NCBI RefSeq assembly: GCF_963678635.1
Contig: NC_087062.1
Location: 78,309,200 to 78,373,199 of the forward strand
Reading direction: 5' to 3'
Source of the DNA: Symsagittifera roscoffensis
Taxonomy: Eukaryota > Xenacoelomorpha > Acoela > Convolutidae
Length of the DNA: 64,000 nt
Positions 23,420-35,640 of the stretch are shown piece by piece. The position numbers were made by a program, and so were the translations under genes. A model generated the notes under the pieces. The model had not been told where the DNA came from and searched no databases. It was given only the letters and a program-made list of their open reading frames with translations. Every line of letters starts with the position of its first letter. Position 1 is the first letter of the stretch.

Positions 23420-24963
23420 TTGCGAGAGCAAGTTTTTTGTAACCGGGAACTAGACTTTTTTCCCGTAAAACACCTTTTTATACAAGTCTTACTTGCTTTT
23501 CTTTCGTGCTTTTTTATTACGCAAGTAAAGCATGTGTGTTAGTTAGAACTCTTTTTTCCAACCTAAAACGCAGAAAATGTTGCGACGCAAATATTCTTGC
23601 GACAAAATGTGTTCATTTTAAAGGTGTTCCTTTTGATCAATAACCAGCTATTAAGTGCAGCCAATGCTAAGGATATTAGACTATTATAGTACGAATAGCA
23701 CTTAAGCTTCAAGGTTTCATGGATTTGTAGCGTAGAGGTAGGGAAGGAGATCCGCAACAAATTAAAAGGGTTCGAACCTGGGCAGGGTCGGATGTTTTTA
23801 ATGAACTTTTTCGTAATCTCGCTAAAATGCGTCCGCTCTTTAAATTGAGGCATGTTAGCTCGTAATTTTTTTTTGTTTTTCAAATTGACTTGTACTGTAT
23901 GCGTCATAATTGGCTTGCGTCTTTTAGTAATTATGTAGACTCATAATTGGCGTGCGTCACTTAAGAAGTTTCGTAGACTCTAAGTTTTACTCATTCAGTG
24001 TTTCCCAGTTTGTTCCCAATTGACCTAGAGGTATATTGCTTGCCTTTGCACCCTTAGGTCTAGGGCACGAGTCCCGGCCGGACCTTGTTTTTTCAGTATG
24101 TATGAAATAAATTGTTTTCTGGTATAAATTGAATTGTCGGACTTTTGTCTGTTGATCAATTTTTGTCTGCGAAGTTGCCGCATCACGGTTTTTTCTTGTG
24201 CTCTAAGCAGTTTTTAAGAGTAATGAACGTATTGAAGACTCTTATGCAGGTCTTGGTGAGTTTTATGTTTTCAGGAAAAAGTCTAAAAAATTGTTCAAGT
24301 TTAATTTTGGTATTTTGTTGTTTGACTGGTGATTTTTTTTTTCAAGTTCAGTGCATTTCCACTGATAACAGGAAGGAAAACTCCATTATCTAACAGATAA
24401 AGCGTAAAGATCACGAAAAATGTGATCGAATTCTAGTTTCGAAAGTGGAATTGAATTATCAAATTTGTCAGCGAAATAATGTCTTTATCTAATGATCCAG
24501 TTTTCTCAAATTGGGATATTTTCATGAAAAAATTGTCAATTATAATTTGTTCTAGAAATTCAGAGGCTTAAGGTCATCTGTTTTTGTTTCTTTAAATCGA
24601 AGTGAACTATTTTCAAAAACAGGTCAGCTTTCTTTGCGTTCATTTCTCTTTTCCAACTGTCAGTTGGCTGTGTTCATTATAGTTGCAAGTGTTGTTGATT
24701 GTGATTTTAGGGGACAAAATCCTTTTTTTTCGGATCAACCGGTGTCTGCTCAAAAATTGTCGGCTTTGTTTCCGCTTCGTCATTTTTGTTCCGTTGCTAA
24801 TTTAAAATTCAAATGTTTTGCCTAGATTGAAATTTCATCGAGACATACGAAAATTTTTAAGAAGACCTAGTTTTTTCAACATTTTTTTATTCTTGTACTT
24901 CTATTGCTTTTTTATGTTTGTGTTGTATCGCAAGTGATGCGAAGCTCCGCTTCGCCTCTGTGT
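23420..24963 (+). repeat. Long dispersed repeat, about 1.5 kb
   Basis: One of the longest copies. Head: acttgcgagagcaag, then taaccgggaactagac and ttcccgtaaaacac. Two tRNA-like segments follow, at about 23722-23795 (A-box-like tagcgtagaggtagg, B box gggttcgaacc) and 24023-24085 (cctagaggtatattgc, then acgagtcccgg). Tail: atcgcaagtgatgcgaag with hairpin gcgaagctccgcttcgc and ctctgtgt ending at 24963. The CACTTGCGA of the head is mirrored as TCGCAAGTG in the tail, so short subterminal inverted repeats may exist. No ORF above 115 codons, and none that looks real. Confidence 0.6.
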
Positions 24964-26214
24964 AAAATAGAAAATAGACATTTCTTGGCTATGAAAGGAA
25001 AGTAAGTTAGATTATAGAAAACTGAGACGCATACCCTTCTTAAATGTTATTGGTTATAGAAGAGGCTCACTTTGATATAATTTTGTCAGCAATTGGAGAA
25101 ATAGTTTCGGCGTAATTTTTGGTCAACAAAAAAGCCAAAATGGTCATTTTTGGTGTTAAAATTTGGACCCTAATTTCCCAAGTAGGTGAGAGAAAAAATA
25201 AATTGGCGAGCAAATTTATGGAAGCGTTTTCTCGAAATATGTTGTTTATTTATAATTTAACGCCATGGAAAGTGAATTAAATAGATCTCGAATATTGGAC
25301 GCCATTGACAATTTTTGCTGCGTTGCGTTGTCAACCCTAAATTTGATTGAATCACTCTAAGGCCGTGCTATTGCCGTTGCGGGGCGTGATATGAAATGCT
25401 TCACAGAGTTACTATGCAATAAATCTTGATGAATTTGCTTCACGGCGAATATTTGCTGAATTTAAATTTTGATTTTGCGCCTGCGATGAATTGTGATGTT
25501 GAAAGAAGCACGTGAGGATTGATTGTTGTATCAATCGGATTGTTGAATCAAATTGGTGGGTTTTTGTTTTCACGAAAAAGCCTTAAAATTTTATTTTGAT
25601 TTTTCACGGTTTGACTGGTAATTTCTTTTCAACTTTAGTGCATTTCCAGTGTAAAAAAAAGGAAGGTTAACCCCCTCGAATAATTTCCAGCAGCATTTGA
25701 TCGATAGGTTCAATTTTTAAAAATTTTTATAGGTTATACATATCTAATCTATTCCCATTTTTGAATTGAATTTTTGAAATTAAGTTGAAAACGCGATATT
25801 TCATTTAAAGATTTTTTGGTCAATTTCCAAGGGCAGGAAATTTAGGGTTTTCAAATTATTATGCAGTTGCAAGCTCTATATCGTTTCCGTTTTTTGGAAA
25901 GAGGTTTTAGTTTCTGAAGATTTTAGTTTCTAAACCGTTTTTAGTTTCTAAAGAGGTTTTTTTTACATTTGCCAGCAGCAAGAAAAAAACTTTTTTCTGA
26001 AATTAAAAAACAGTGAATTCTTATCACCAGAAACTCAAGCATAAAGAGTTTTTTTAATCAAAGAGCTTCATGGTGATATATTTTTTAAAATCTGAAACTC
26101 TTACATTTGAAATCGCTCATTTTTTTTTGTCTCAAGGAGAGCATTGACGCTTTTCAAGAGATCTGATGAATCATCATAAAGTTGTTTTCAGCATTTGCAC
26201 GGTCAATCGCTCAG
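24964..26214. other. No gene recognised; likely CCDC90 upstream DNA
   Basis: Intergenic AT-rich DNA. The CCDC90 duplication starts at 26215. No CpG-island-like or TATA-type promoter could be identified with confidence. Confidence 0.4.
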
Positions 26215-26377
26215 TCACTGTTTTTAAAAAGCCAAATCAAAACCAAAAAAAAATCTTCCAAAATTTTTTTGTTTTTGTTCGTACGTTTTGTTTGCAACTC
26301 TGTTCAGAGCGGTCCGCACTGTATTTCGCTACTCATGTTCACCTAACATCACTGTCATATATCTTACAGAGTACCGT

Positions 26378-26602
26378 ATGTTTTGTGCATCTACCATGCA
26401 TAGATGCAGCTGTGCACTGAGCAAGGCGAGGATGCCCAGAATGCTGAGACGACGGAGTATATCAGTGCAAAGCAGTAAAATGTTGGCCAAAAACAACCCC
26501 TCTTTAGTGCCCTATGATACACACAACCTCCACAAGGCACTGGTGGGTGCTGGCTTTTCAGAGGAACAGGCAGAAGTAATGAACAATCAGTTAAAATCAG
26601 TT
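26378..26602 (+). CDS. CCDC90B/MCUR1-family protein, exon 1 (copy 1)
   Basis: First coding exon of a DUF1640/CCDC90 protein. This family includes mammalian MCUR1 and CCDC90B and yeast FMP32, coiled-coil proteins anchored in the mitochondrial inner membrane and linked to calcium uniporter regulation and respiratory-chain assembly. ATG at 26378 opens an Arg/Ser-rich, acid-poor leader (MFCAST...RMLRRRSISVQ) typical of a mitochondrial presequence. Then come YDTHNLHKAL and GFSEEQAEVM, the family's conserved first helix pair. The exon has 75 codons and ends in phase 0 before gtgagt at 26603. A possible acceptor (atatcttacag, about 26360-26370) lies just upstream, so a non-coding first exon is possible. 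This exon lies in the upstream copy, which lacks its own 3' exon; it would need splicing over copy 2 to give a full protein. The family call is firm; MCUR1 versus CCDC90B is not resolved. Confidence 0.85.
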
Positions 26603-27128
26603 GTGAGTTAAGTTTCTCTAATTTTTTTTTGCCCCATTTTTTTGTAATGCAACATTTCGCGCCTCAAACATGTCACCCTTCAATCAATACAGGTCTATTC
26701 AATTTTGTCGCTAAAATTTGAATGGGCGTAGAGCGTCCGATATCTAGTTCTTTCTGTAATACAGATTGTTCTATGAAATCAGACAGGTTAAGAGAATTTT
26801 AATCTGTTAATAGAATTTGAATCTATTAACAGATTATTAACATAGCTTTTCGCTATCGCCGGCTTTTGAGATTTTTTTTGGAATGTTTTTTGAAAGTGAA
26901 ATGATTATGCGGCAGTTTATAATAGTGGCTTTAAATTAGATTAATCGGTCGTTTATGTGCTGCGAAAGCAGAAGGTGTAAATTGTTCGTTCTCTAAATTC
27001 ATTTCATCCTTTCTTCGCTAAATGAGTCAGAACAGCAAAAACTTTGATTTTTTTGGAATCCGAATCACGGCTGAAGGGGTTTTCAATGACATCAGACTAG
27101 AAGACTTGCGAGTGTTTGTTGAGATACC

Positions 27129-27134
<6 letters not shown>

Positions 27135-27160
<26 letters not shown>
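27135..27160. repeat. (TA)n microsatellite, longer allele
   Basis: About 13 TA units, in the intron between exons 1 and 2 of copy 1. The matching site in copy 2 is 10 bp shorter. Confidence 0.95.
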
Positions 27161-27165
<5 letters not shown>

Positions 27166-27577
27166 CCCGTCCCATAGTTAAAAGGAAAGATATGACAAAG
27201 AAATGAAAATTAGCCAGCAAAGTTGGGCACCATATTTTAAGTTAGAATAACTTCACTCTATGCTATGTATGGTTTCCGCTAAAGTTTTTGCTCAATTTTT
27301 GATCAAATTTATCGAGCCGATTACCAAAGAGTACCATAATAGTTCTTGTATTTTTAGCTTTCTTTTATTCTCTTGAAAAAAAAAACACTATTTGAGAAGA
27401 GCGTCTTTAAAGTTTCCATTTTGCCCGGATAATTTAGCACTGCAGATATACATTTTCGTGCTATTCGTGCATCAATTATTTGTCATTCCTGATAGCAATT
27501 GGAGAAATGATTTTTAGTATTTTTCCTTTGCCCTTCTCAGCCACATATATGTGAGGGTCAGTGTGATTGAATTGCAG

Positions 27578-27790
27578 GTGGTAAGCAGTACAGTGAACTA
27601 CGAGGAGCACTTCTCACAGCTGGACTCTCTGGCTGAGGATTTGACTCGGAAGGTGGCGAGGATAGAGCAGCTGGAAAAGGAAGTGGCTCTGCTGGAGAAG
27701 GGCACTGTGCAGGTGCTGAGGTCGGAGAACCAGAAACTCACAACCGACATCAACGCATTCCACTCCATACTCAAGGAAGACTTACAGAAA
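27578..27790 (+). CDS. CCDC90B/MCUR1-family protein, exon 2 (copy 1)
   Basis: 71 codons, phase 0 on both sides (acceptor gattgaattgcag, donor gtaaat). It encodes the central coiled coil: heptad-rich LAEDLTRKVARIEQLEKEV, then LRSENQKLTTDINAFHS. In this family this part forms the oligomerising coil facing the matrix or intermembrane space. The sequence is identical to the copy 2 exon at 32225-32437. The reading frame joins exon 1 directly without a partial codon. Confidence 0.85.
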
Positions 27791-28794
27791 GTAAATAGAA
27801 CAACCTTTTCACAACATGGTCTCAATTAAGGTCAAGATGTTTGTTTTACTCGCACGTTTCGTTGCTATCGGCTCTTAAAATCAGGGAAAATAGCTATTTG
27901 CTCAACTTTTGAAAAATAGCGCGTTCAACCTTTAAAGCAATAAGATTACAGAAAGATGATCGGAGATAAACAACTCTTACTTTTTGGCAACGGAAAATTG
28001 CGTGCTATAGTACTACGCCAAGGCTTCGTACCATGACATGCTTAGAGTGTTGTTGTAAGGCTCCTAGCACCAGCAAATGCATTTGAAGTTGTTCGATGTC
28101 CAATCTCCTTGCTCTTAAACCCATGGTTTTTTTTTTTAATAGTTTTTTTTTTTCACGCAAAATCAGGTACAACAAATAATTATCGGAATGGGGCGACTTT
28201 TAAATATTTTGGAAACATTTTCACAGGATCGAGAAAAACCCATTTGAAAAACCGTTTGAAATTTTTGATTTTGAATCAACCTTGAAGTTAAATGTTTTTT
28301 TTTCAGCAAAGTTATTTAGCGCCAATTTTGAAATGAAAAATTTCTAACTATTTTACTTTGACTGCCGAATATTCCTGAATTGCAGGTTTCCGTCATATCT
28401 CTTCATCACACCACGCTCAAAAAAAACAACTTGAAAAAAGCATACGAAAAAACTTTTTATGTATTTTCTTAAGAAAATGGCGGGAGCCTTCTGTAATACT
28501 GCAACCGGCCCTCCTGGTCTTTTATATGTATTTTTGTTCTTTTTGGGGTTATGGGTTTACTAATCCGGAGACGAACTTTAGATCGAAATGTCGTTTCATA
28601 TGGACTTAAGTCAGTTCCTCATCTCACATTTTTCTTGTTTTTGTACGTTTTTCTGGAAATAAATAATTCTGTTGGTAATGTTTTATAGCGCTGAAAGGAT
28701 TTAGGGAGTAGAGTAACTTTCTTCTTCTCGATTTGAATTACTTCAAGAAAATTTTATGGGTGGGTCTTTTTCAAGGTTTGTGTTTTTTTGTTTA

Positions 28795-30870
28795 ATAAAA
28801 CTGTTTAAGTAAGTGTTTTTGACGAAGTTTTTTTATACCATCTGAAATATGTTACTGTCCTGAGTTCAAATTTAGAAGAATTTTCTAAACAATAGTTTTT
28901 TTTTCAATAAAAAATATGGGATATCGAAAACTTAGAATAATTAACGCGCTGTAGTTTTGGATCTTATAGCAAGCCAACTACTACTAATGCGTTTATTGTC
29001 CGTTTTCCCTTTGCGGCGGGGTTTGGCATTCGAAAAGTGCGTAAACAATGGTACATCTTGTACATAGCTTGACCAAATCCAGCTTTAAGGTGAGGGTATT
29101 CTAAATAGCATTCAAGCTTTTTAATTGAATATAATACGCGTTTTTCCATGCCATTCGATCAAGGCAGTCTGTGGGTTTGACGCTTAAAGTCTTCGGGTAT
29201 TCTTTATTACAATCGATCCAGGGTTTTAGGTTTTCCTGCTGGTCTTTTCACTGGTCTGTTGATTTAAGCATAAGTGTTTCCTGTAATCCTACAGAGAGGT
29301 TTTGATATCAGCAATTTTAAAAGAGCTGGATATTGCTTTGGTCTACAAGGTAGTATCACAAGGGCATCTGCGTATAATATATCCCGTGGAACGACAGTTT
29401 CTCGTAGGCTCTTCCATTACTATTATAAATAACAATGGACTAAGTGCTGATCTTTGATGCACTCTTTTCGATGTAATTTCTGCCACCCTGGGCAGGCGAA
29501 TTTCGGTTTTCGACTCACGGTACAGACACAGTATCAGTCGTACCAAAATTTGGGAACTCTGTTGTCTCAGAGCCTATAAAATTACTTCCCTGGGAAGAAT
29601 GTCGAAATTTTTTTCGATATTTTGTAATGCATGTTTCAGTGTTCGGATGCCTCTGTAGTATCATGATTCCAACGAATCGCGTTTTCTGTTTATAAAATGG
29701 AACAGTTTGATTTCGCTCCAATCAGAAGGGATTAAACCAGACTCCCAGACTTCCTTAAAGGCTTCAAAAAGTCCAGCAAGTTCATATTCCTAGGCAAATT
29801 TAATCATATCCCAAGTTAGCGCTGTTGGTCCGGGGCTTTTGTACTTTTCATTTCTCTGAGTGCCAGCGCCCCTTGCTGGATAGTGAATTCCTCCAATGGG
29901 ACAGCCACTGGGGATAGTTTCCGTTTCAAACGGTCTTGTCTCATTTAAAAGATTTTAGTAGTAGCTTTGCCACTGCGAGAGAAGATCATGGTTACAATTC
30001 AGGAGTTTACTTATTTTATGAACATTGCTGCAAGCGCATCATTTTGATCATTTTAAATTTGCTTCGTGAGGCGGAACATTTCGAGTCGTCTCTCCGTTTT
30101 TGAGAGCTCTTGACACCATTTTTGGCTTGATTCTTTTTTAAGCTTCAGCTACCTACTACATATTTCACGACTGTGTTCGTCTCCAATATATCACCCGGTC
30201 TTTTTTATTATTCCCAGACTTTTCCCACTTTTGAGCAAAGTTTTTTTCTTTTTAGATTCTTTTCCTATTTTATGGGGCACCACCATTTTTTCTTTTTCTC
30301 GCCTGTTTTTTTGGTTGTGTCGGCACTTACGTTTTTGCTTCTTCTAGATGGATTGCTTTGAAATTTTCCCAGTTTGCCTGTATTAGATTTTTCTCTTGCT
30401 TCTTTCTTATTGATTATTCGTTGTTGATTGAGTTTTCTCTTTCATCTAGTATCCACGATTTTTTATTCTTCTAATTGGTTTTGACTTTCGGTGGTAAACG
30501 GGAACTTCAAGATAAACAAGTCTGTGTTGAGTACCACATTCTTTGCCCTTGATAGTCTTCAAAGTTTTGACTCATCTTCTCTGCGACACGTGTTAGAATG
30601 TAATCAATCTGGATGGAATTTTCTCCACTCTTAAACGTACAGTAACTGTTATCGAAACGTATTTCAAAGAAAATGTTAAGGTTGGCTAGATTTTGTGAAT
30701 GGGCCGACCCTGCAGTCAAATTCCTGGCACCGCTCTACAATATTCCCATTCAAATCACCACACAGGAAAGTGTATTATTGGTCAGGTAGAGAGACCATAG
30801 TATTTTTAGTGGTAATAAAAATCATCTTTTTTCGAAACCTCCCTACCAGCTTGTGCGTACACACATACAA
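28795..30870 (-). mobile_element. RTE-type LINE relic, copy 1
   Basis: On the minus strand, 30719-30507 encodes the end of an endonuclease domain (TFKSGENSIQIDYILTR). Then 29721-29343 encodes RT pieces: VRLILCLYRESKTEIRL and HQRSALSPLLFIIVMEE, the RTE-type 'MY.g..t.vr...G...F.v..GlhQGSaLSP.LF' block with changes. The frame is broken by stops and shifts. A 120-bp block carrying the end of the RT-thumb region is missing in this copy relative to copy 2. The 3' side (28795-28955) resembles 18920-19075. Confidence 0.75.
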
Positions 30871-31035
30871 CATCACTGTTTTTAAAAAGCCAAATCAAAA
30901 CCAAAAAAAAATCTTCCAAAATTTTTTTGTTTTTGTTCGTACGTTTTGTTTGCAACTCTGTTCAGAGCGGTCCGCACTGTATTTCGCTACTCATGTTCAC
31001 CTAACATCACTGTCATATATCTTACAGAGTACCGT

Positions 31036-31260
31036 ATGTTTTGTGCATCTACCATGCATAGATGCAGCTGTGCACTGAGCAAGGCGAGGATGCCCAGAAT
31101 GCTGAGACGACGGAGTATATCAGTGCAAAGCAGTAAAATGTTGGCCAAAAACAACCCCTCTTTAGTGCCCTATGATACACACAACCTCCACAAGGCACTG
31201 GTGGGTGCTGGATTTTCAGAGGAACAGGCAGAAGTAATGAACAATCAGTTAAAATCAGTT
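31036..31260 (+). CDS. CCDC90B/MCUR1-family protein, exon 1 (copy 2)
   Basis: Same coding content as the exon at 26378-26602, apart from one silent change (ggc to gga in the GFSEEQ region). Being the nearer copy to the only 3' exon (45164), it is the simplest source of a complete transcript: 75 + 71 + 80 codons give a 226-residue protein, within the size range of the family (human CCDC90B about 250 residues, yeast FMP32 about 207). If joined after copy 1 exon 2 through the cryptic acceptor upstream of its ATG, the frame would shift and stop. Confidence 0.87.
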
Positions 31261-31792
31261 GTGAGTTAAGTTTCTCTAATTTTTTTTTGCCCCATTTTTT
31301 TGTAATGCAACATTTCGCGCCTCAAACATGTCACCCTTCAATCAATACAGGTCTATTCAATTTTGTCGCTAAAATTTGAATGGGCGTAGAGCGTCCGATA
31401 TCTAGTTCTTTCTGTAATACAGATTGTTCTATGATATCAGACAGGTTAAGAGAATTTTAATCTGTTAATAGAATTTGAATCTATTAACAGATTATTAACA
31501 TAGCTTTTCGCTATCGCCGGCTTTTGAGATTTTTTTTGGAATGTTTTTTGAAAGTGAAATGATTATGCGGCAGTTTATAATAGTGGCTTTAAATTAGATT
31601 AATCGGTCGTTTATGTGCTGCGAAAGCAGAAGGTGTAAATTGTTCGTTCTCTAAATTCATTTCATCCTTTCTTCGCTAAATGAGTCAGAACAGCAAAAAC
31701 TTTGATTTTTTTGGAATCCGAATCACGGCTGAAGGGGTTTTCAATGACATCAGACTAGAAGACTTGCGAGTGTTTGTTGAGATACCATATTT

Positions 31793-31809
31793 TATATATA
31801 TATATATAA
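31793..31809. repeat. (TA)n microsatellite, shorter allele
   Basis: About 8 TA units, at the position matching 27135-27160. Confidence 0.9.
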
Positions 31810-32224
31810 AACACCCGTCCCATAGTTAAAAGGAAAGATATGGCAAAGAAATGAAAATTAGCCAGCAAAGTTGGGCACCATATTTTAAGTTAGAATAACT
31901 TCACTCTATGCTATGTATGGTTTCCGCTAAAGTTTTTGCTCAATTTTTGATCAAATTTATCGAGCCGATTACCAAAGAGTACCATAATAGTTCTTGTATT
32001 TTTAGCTTTCTTTTATTCTCTTGAAAAAAAAACACTATTTGAGAAGAGCGTCTTTAAAGTTTCCATTTTGCCCGGATAATTTAGCACTGCAGATATACAT
32101 TTTCGTGCTATTCGTGCATCAATTATTTGTCATTCCTGATAGCAATTGGAGAAATGATTTTTAGTATTTTTCCTTTGCCCTTCTCAGCCACATATATGTG
32201 AGGGTCAGTGTGATTGAATTGCAG

Positions 32225-32437
32225 GTGGTAAGCAGTACAGTGAACTACGAGGAGCACTTCTCACAGCTGGACTCTCTGGCTGAGGATTTGACTCGGAAGG
32301 TGGCGAGGATAGAGCAGCTGGAAAAGGAAGTGGCTCTGCTGGAGAAGGGCACTGTGCAGGTGCTGAGGTCGGAGAACCAGAAACTCACAACCGACATCAA
32401 CGCATTCCACTCCATACTCAAGGAAGACTTACAGAAA
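32225..32437 (+). CDS. CCDC90B/MCUR1-family protein, exon 2 (copy 2)
   Basis: Identical 213-bp coiled-coil exon with acceptor attgcag and donor gtaaat, phase 0. It splices across a 12.7-kb intron to the terminal exon at 45164, whose first codons (IRNDLQLDFNLHKS) match the family segment that follows this coil. Confidence 0.87.
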
Positions 32438-33459
32438 GTAAATAGAACAACCTTTTCACAACATGGTCTCAATTAAGGTCAAGATGTTTGTTTTACTCGC
32501 ACGTTTCGTTGCTATCGGCTCTTAAAATCAGGGAAAATAGCTATTTGCTCAACTTTTGAAAAATAGCGCGTTCAACCTTTAAAGCAATAAGATTACAGAA
32601 AGATGATCGGAGATAAACAACTCTTACTTTTTGGCAACGGAAAATTGCGTGCTATAGTACTACGCCAAGGCTTCGTACCATGACATGCTTAGAGTGTTGT
32701 TGTAAGGCTCCTAGCACCAGCAAATGCATTTGAAGTTGTTCGATGTCCAATCTCCTTGCTCTTAAACCCATGGTTTTTTTTTTTTTTATAGTTTTTTTTT
32801 TTCACGCAAAATCAGGTACAACAAATAATTATCGGAATGGGGCGACTTTTAAATATTTTGGAAACATTTTCACAGGATCGAGAAAAACCCATTTGAAAAA
32901 CCGTTTGAAATTTTTGATTTTGAATCAACCTTGAAGTTAAATGTTTTTTTTTCAGCAAAGTTATTTAGCGCCAATTTTGAAATGAAAAATTTCTAACTAT
33001 TTTACTTTGACTGCCGAATATTCCTGAATTGCAGGTTTCCGTCATATCTCTTCATCACACCACGCTCAAAAAAAACAACTTGAAAAAAGCATACGAAAAA
33101 ACTTTTTATGTATTTTCTTAAGAAAATGGCGGGAGCCTTCTGTAATACTGCAACCGGCCCTCCTTGTCTTTTATATGTATTTTTGTTCTTTTTGGGGTTA
33201 TGGGTTTACTAATCCGGAGACGAACTTTAGATCGAAATGTCGTTTCATATGGACTTAAGTCAGTTCCTCATCTCACATTTTTCTTGTTTTTGTACGTTTT
33301 TCTGGAAATAAATAATTCTGTTGGTAATGTTTTATAGCGCTGAAAGGATTTAGGGAGTAGAGTAACTTTCTTCTTCTCGATTTGAATTACTTCAAGAAAA
33401 TTTTATGGGTGGGTCTTTTTCAAGGTTTGTGTTTTTTTGTTTAATAAAACTGTTTAAGT
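32438..33459 (+). other. Start of the long CCDC90 last intron
   Basis: Homopolymer-rich intron sequence duplicated from copy 1 (27791-28794). No exon was found in it. Confidence 0.55.
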
Positions 33460-35640
33460 AAGTGTTTTTGACGAAGTTTTTTTATACCATCTGAAATATG
33501 TTACTGTCCTGAGTTCAAATTTAGAAGAATTTTCTAAACAATAGTTTTTTTTTCAATAAAAAATATGGGATATCGAAAACTTAGAATAATTAACGCGCTG
33601 TAGTTTTGGATCTTATAGCAAGCCAACTACTACTAATGCGTTTATTGTCCGTTTTCCCTTTGCGGCGGGGTTTGGCATTCGAAAAGTGCGTAAACAATGG
33701 TACATCTTGTACATAGCTTGACCAAATCCAGCTTTAAGGTGAGGGTATTCTAAATAGCATTCAAGCTTTTTAATTGAATATAATACGCGTTTTTCCATGC
33801 CATTCGATCAAGGCAGTCTGTGGGTTTGACGCTTAAAGTCTTCGGGTATTCTTTATTACAATCGATCCAGGGTTTTAGGTTTTCCTGCTGGTCTTTTCAC
33901 TGGTCTGTTGATTTAAGCGGATGGTCATTTTCTCTTCGTTGGACAGCCGAACCATCGTAACCTTGACTGCAATTTTAGCTTGTCCGGATCTATAGGACCT
34001 GTCATTTAAATTTCTGCTTCGCTCGTAACTCTGTCTTCATAAGTGTTTCCTGTAATCCTACAGAGAGGTTTTGATATCAGCAATTTTAAAAGAGCTGGAT
34101 ATTGCTTTGGTCTACCAGGTAGTATCACAAGGGCATCTGCGTATAATATATCCCGTGGAAGACAGTTTCTCGTAGGCTCTTCCATTACTATTATAAATAA
34201 CAATGGACTAAGTGCTGATCTTTGATGCACTCTTTTCGATGTAATTTCTGCCACCCTGGGCAGGCGAATTTCGGTTTTCGACTCACGGTACAGACACAGT
34301 ATCAGTCGTACCAAAATTTGGGAACTCTGTTGTCTCAGAGCCTATAAAATTACTTCCCTGGGAAGAATGTCGAATTTTTTTTCGATATTTTGTAATGCAT
34401 GTTTCAGTGTTCGGATGCCTCTGTAGTACCATGATTCCAACGAATCGCGTTTTCTGTTTATAAAATGGAACAGTTTGATTTCGCTCCAATCAGAAGGGAT
34501 TAAACCAGACTCCCAGACTTCCTTAAAGGCTTCAAAAAGTCCAGCAAGTTCATATTCCTAGGCAAATTTAATCATATCCCAAGTTAGCGCTGTTGGTCCG
34601 GGGCTTTTGTACTTTTCATTTCTCTGAGTGCCAGCGCCCCTTGCTGGATAGTGAATTCCTCCAATGGGACAGCCACTGGGGATAGTTTCCGTTTCAAACG
34701 GTCTTGTCTCATTTAAAAGATTTTAGTAGTAGCTTTGCCACTGCGAGAGAAGATCATGGTTACAATTCAGGAGTTTACTTATTTTATGAACATTGCTGCA
34801 AGCGCATCATTTTGATCATTTTAAATTTGCTTCGTGAGGCGGAACATTTCGAGTCGTCTCTCCGTTTTTGAGAGCTCTTGACACCATTTTTGGCTTGATT
34901 CTTTTTTAAGCTTCAGCTACCTACTACATATTTCACGACTGTGTTCGTCTCCAATATATCACCCGGTCTTTTTTATTATTCCCAGACTTTTCCCACTTTT
35001 GAGCAAAGTTTTTTTCTTTTTAGATTCTTTTCCTATTTTATGGGGCACCACCATTTTTTCTTTTTCTCGCCTGTTTTTTTGGTTGTGTCGGCACTTACGT
35101 TTTTGCTTCTTCTAGATGGATTGCTTTGAAATTTTCCCAGTTTGCCTGTATTAGATTTTTCTCTTGCTTCTTTCTTATTGATTATTCGTTGTTGATTGAG
35201 TTTTCTCTTTCATCTAGTATCCACGATTTTTTATTCTTCTAATTGGTTTTGACTTTCGGTGGTAAACGGGAACTTCAAGATAAACAAGTCTGTGTTGAGT
35301 ACCACATTCTTTGCCCTTGATAGTCTTCAAAGTTTTGACTCATCTTCTCTGCGACACGTGTTAGAATGTAATCAATCTGGATGGAATTTTCTCCACTCTT
35401 AAACGTACAGTAACTGTTATCGAAACGTATTTCAAAGAAAATGTTAAGGTTGGCTAGATTTTGTGAATGGGCCGACCCTGCAGTCAAATTCCTGGCACCG
35501 CTCTACAATATTCCCATTCAAATCACCACACAGGAAAGTGTATTATTGGTCAGGTAGAGAGACCATAGTATTTTTAGTGGTAATAAAAATCATCTTTTTT
35601 CGAAACCTCCCTACCAGCTTGTGCGTACACACATACAACA
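33460..35640 (-). mobile_element. RTE-type LINE relic, copy 2
   Basis: Duplicate of the relic in copy 1, but fuller. The minus-strand frame 34314-34006 reads through the RT palm with a box LYADALVIL, where YADD is expected. The additional block 34038-33919 encodes the RT tail with RLRWFG. The endonuclease end is at 35487-35275. The altered active-site box and the frameshifts indicate it is dead. Confidence 0.78.

Larger units (their letters stand above)
26215..30872. repeat. Tandem duplication, copy 1 (4658 bp)
   Basis: Direct repeat immediately followed by copy 2. It begins at tcactgtttttaaaaagcc and contains CCDC90 exons 1 and 2 plus an antisense RTE relic. Differences from copy 2 are few: single substitutions, a longer (TA)n, and absence of a 120-bp block (after 29269). 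The junction shows about 1-2 bp of microhomology. Confidence 0.95.
30873..35640. repeat. Tandem duplication, copy 2 (4768 bp)
   Basis: Second direct copy, adjacent to copy 1. It ends at acacacatacaaca (35640), after which the sequence becomes single-copy. It is 110 bp longer than copy 1: +120 bp at 33919-34038 and -10 bp at the TA repeat. Confidence 0.95.

Noticed and set aside
23563-23907. 114-codon minus-strand frame
   Set aside because: It crosses the tRNA-like part of a dispersed repeat; composition looks random.
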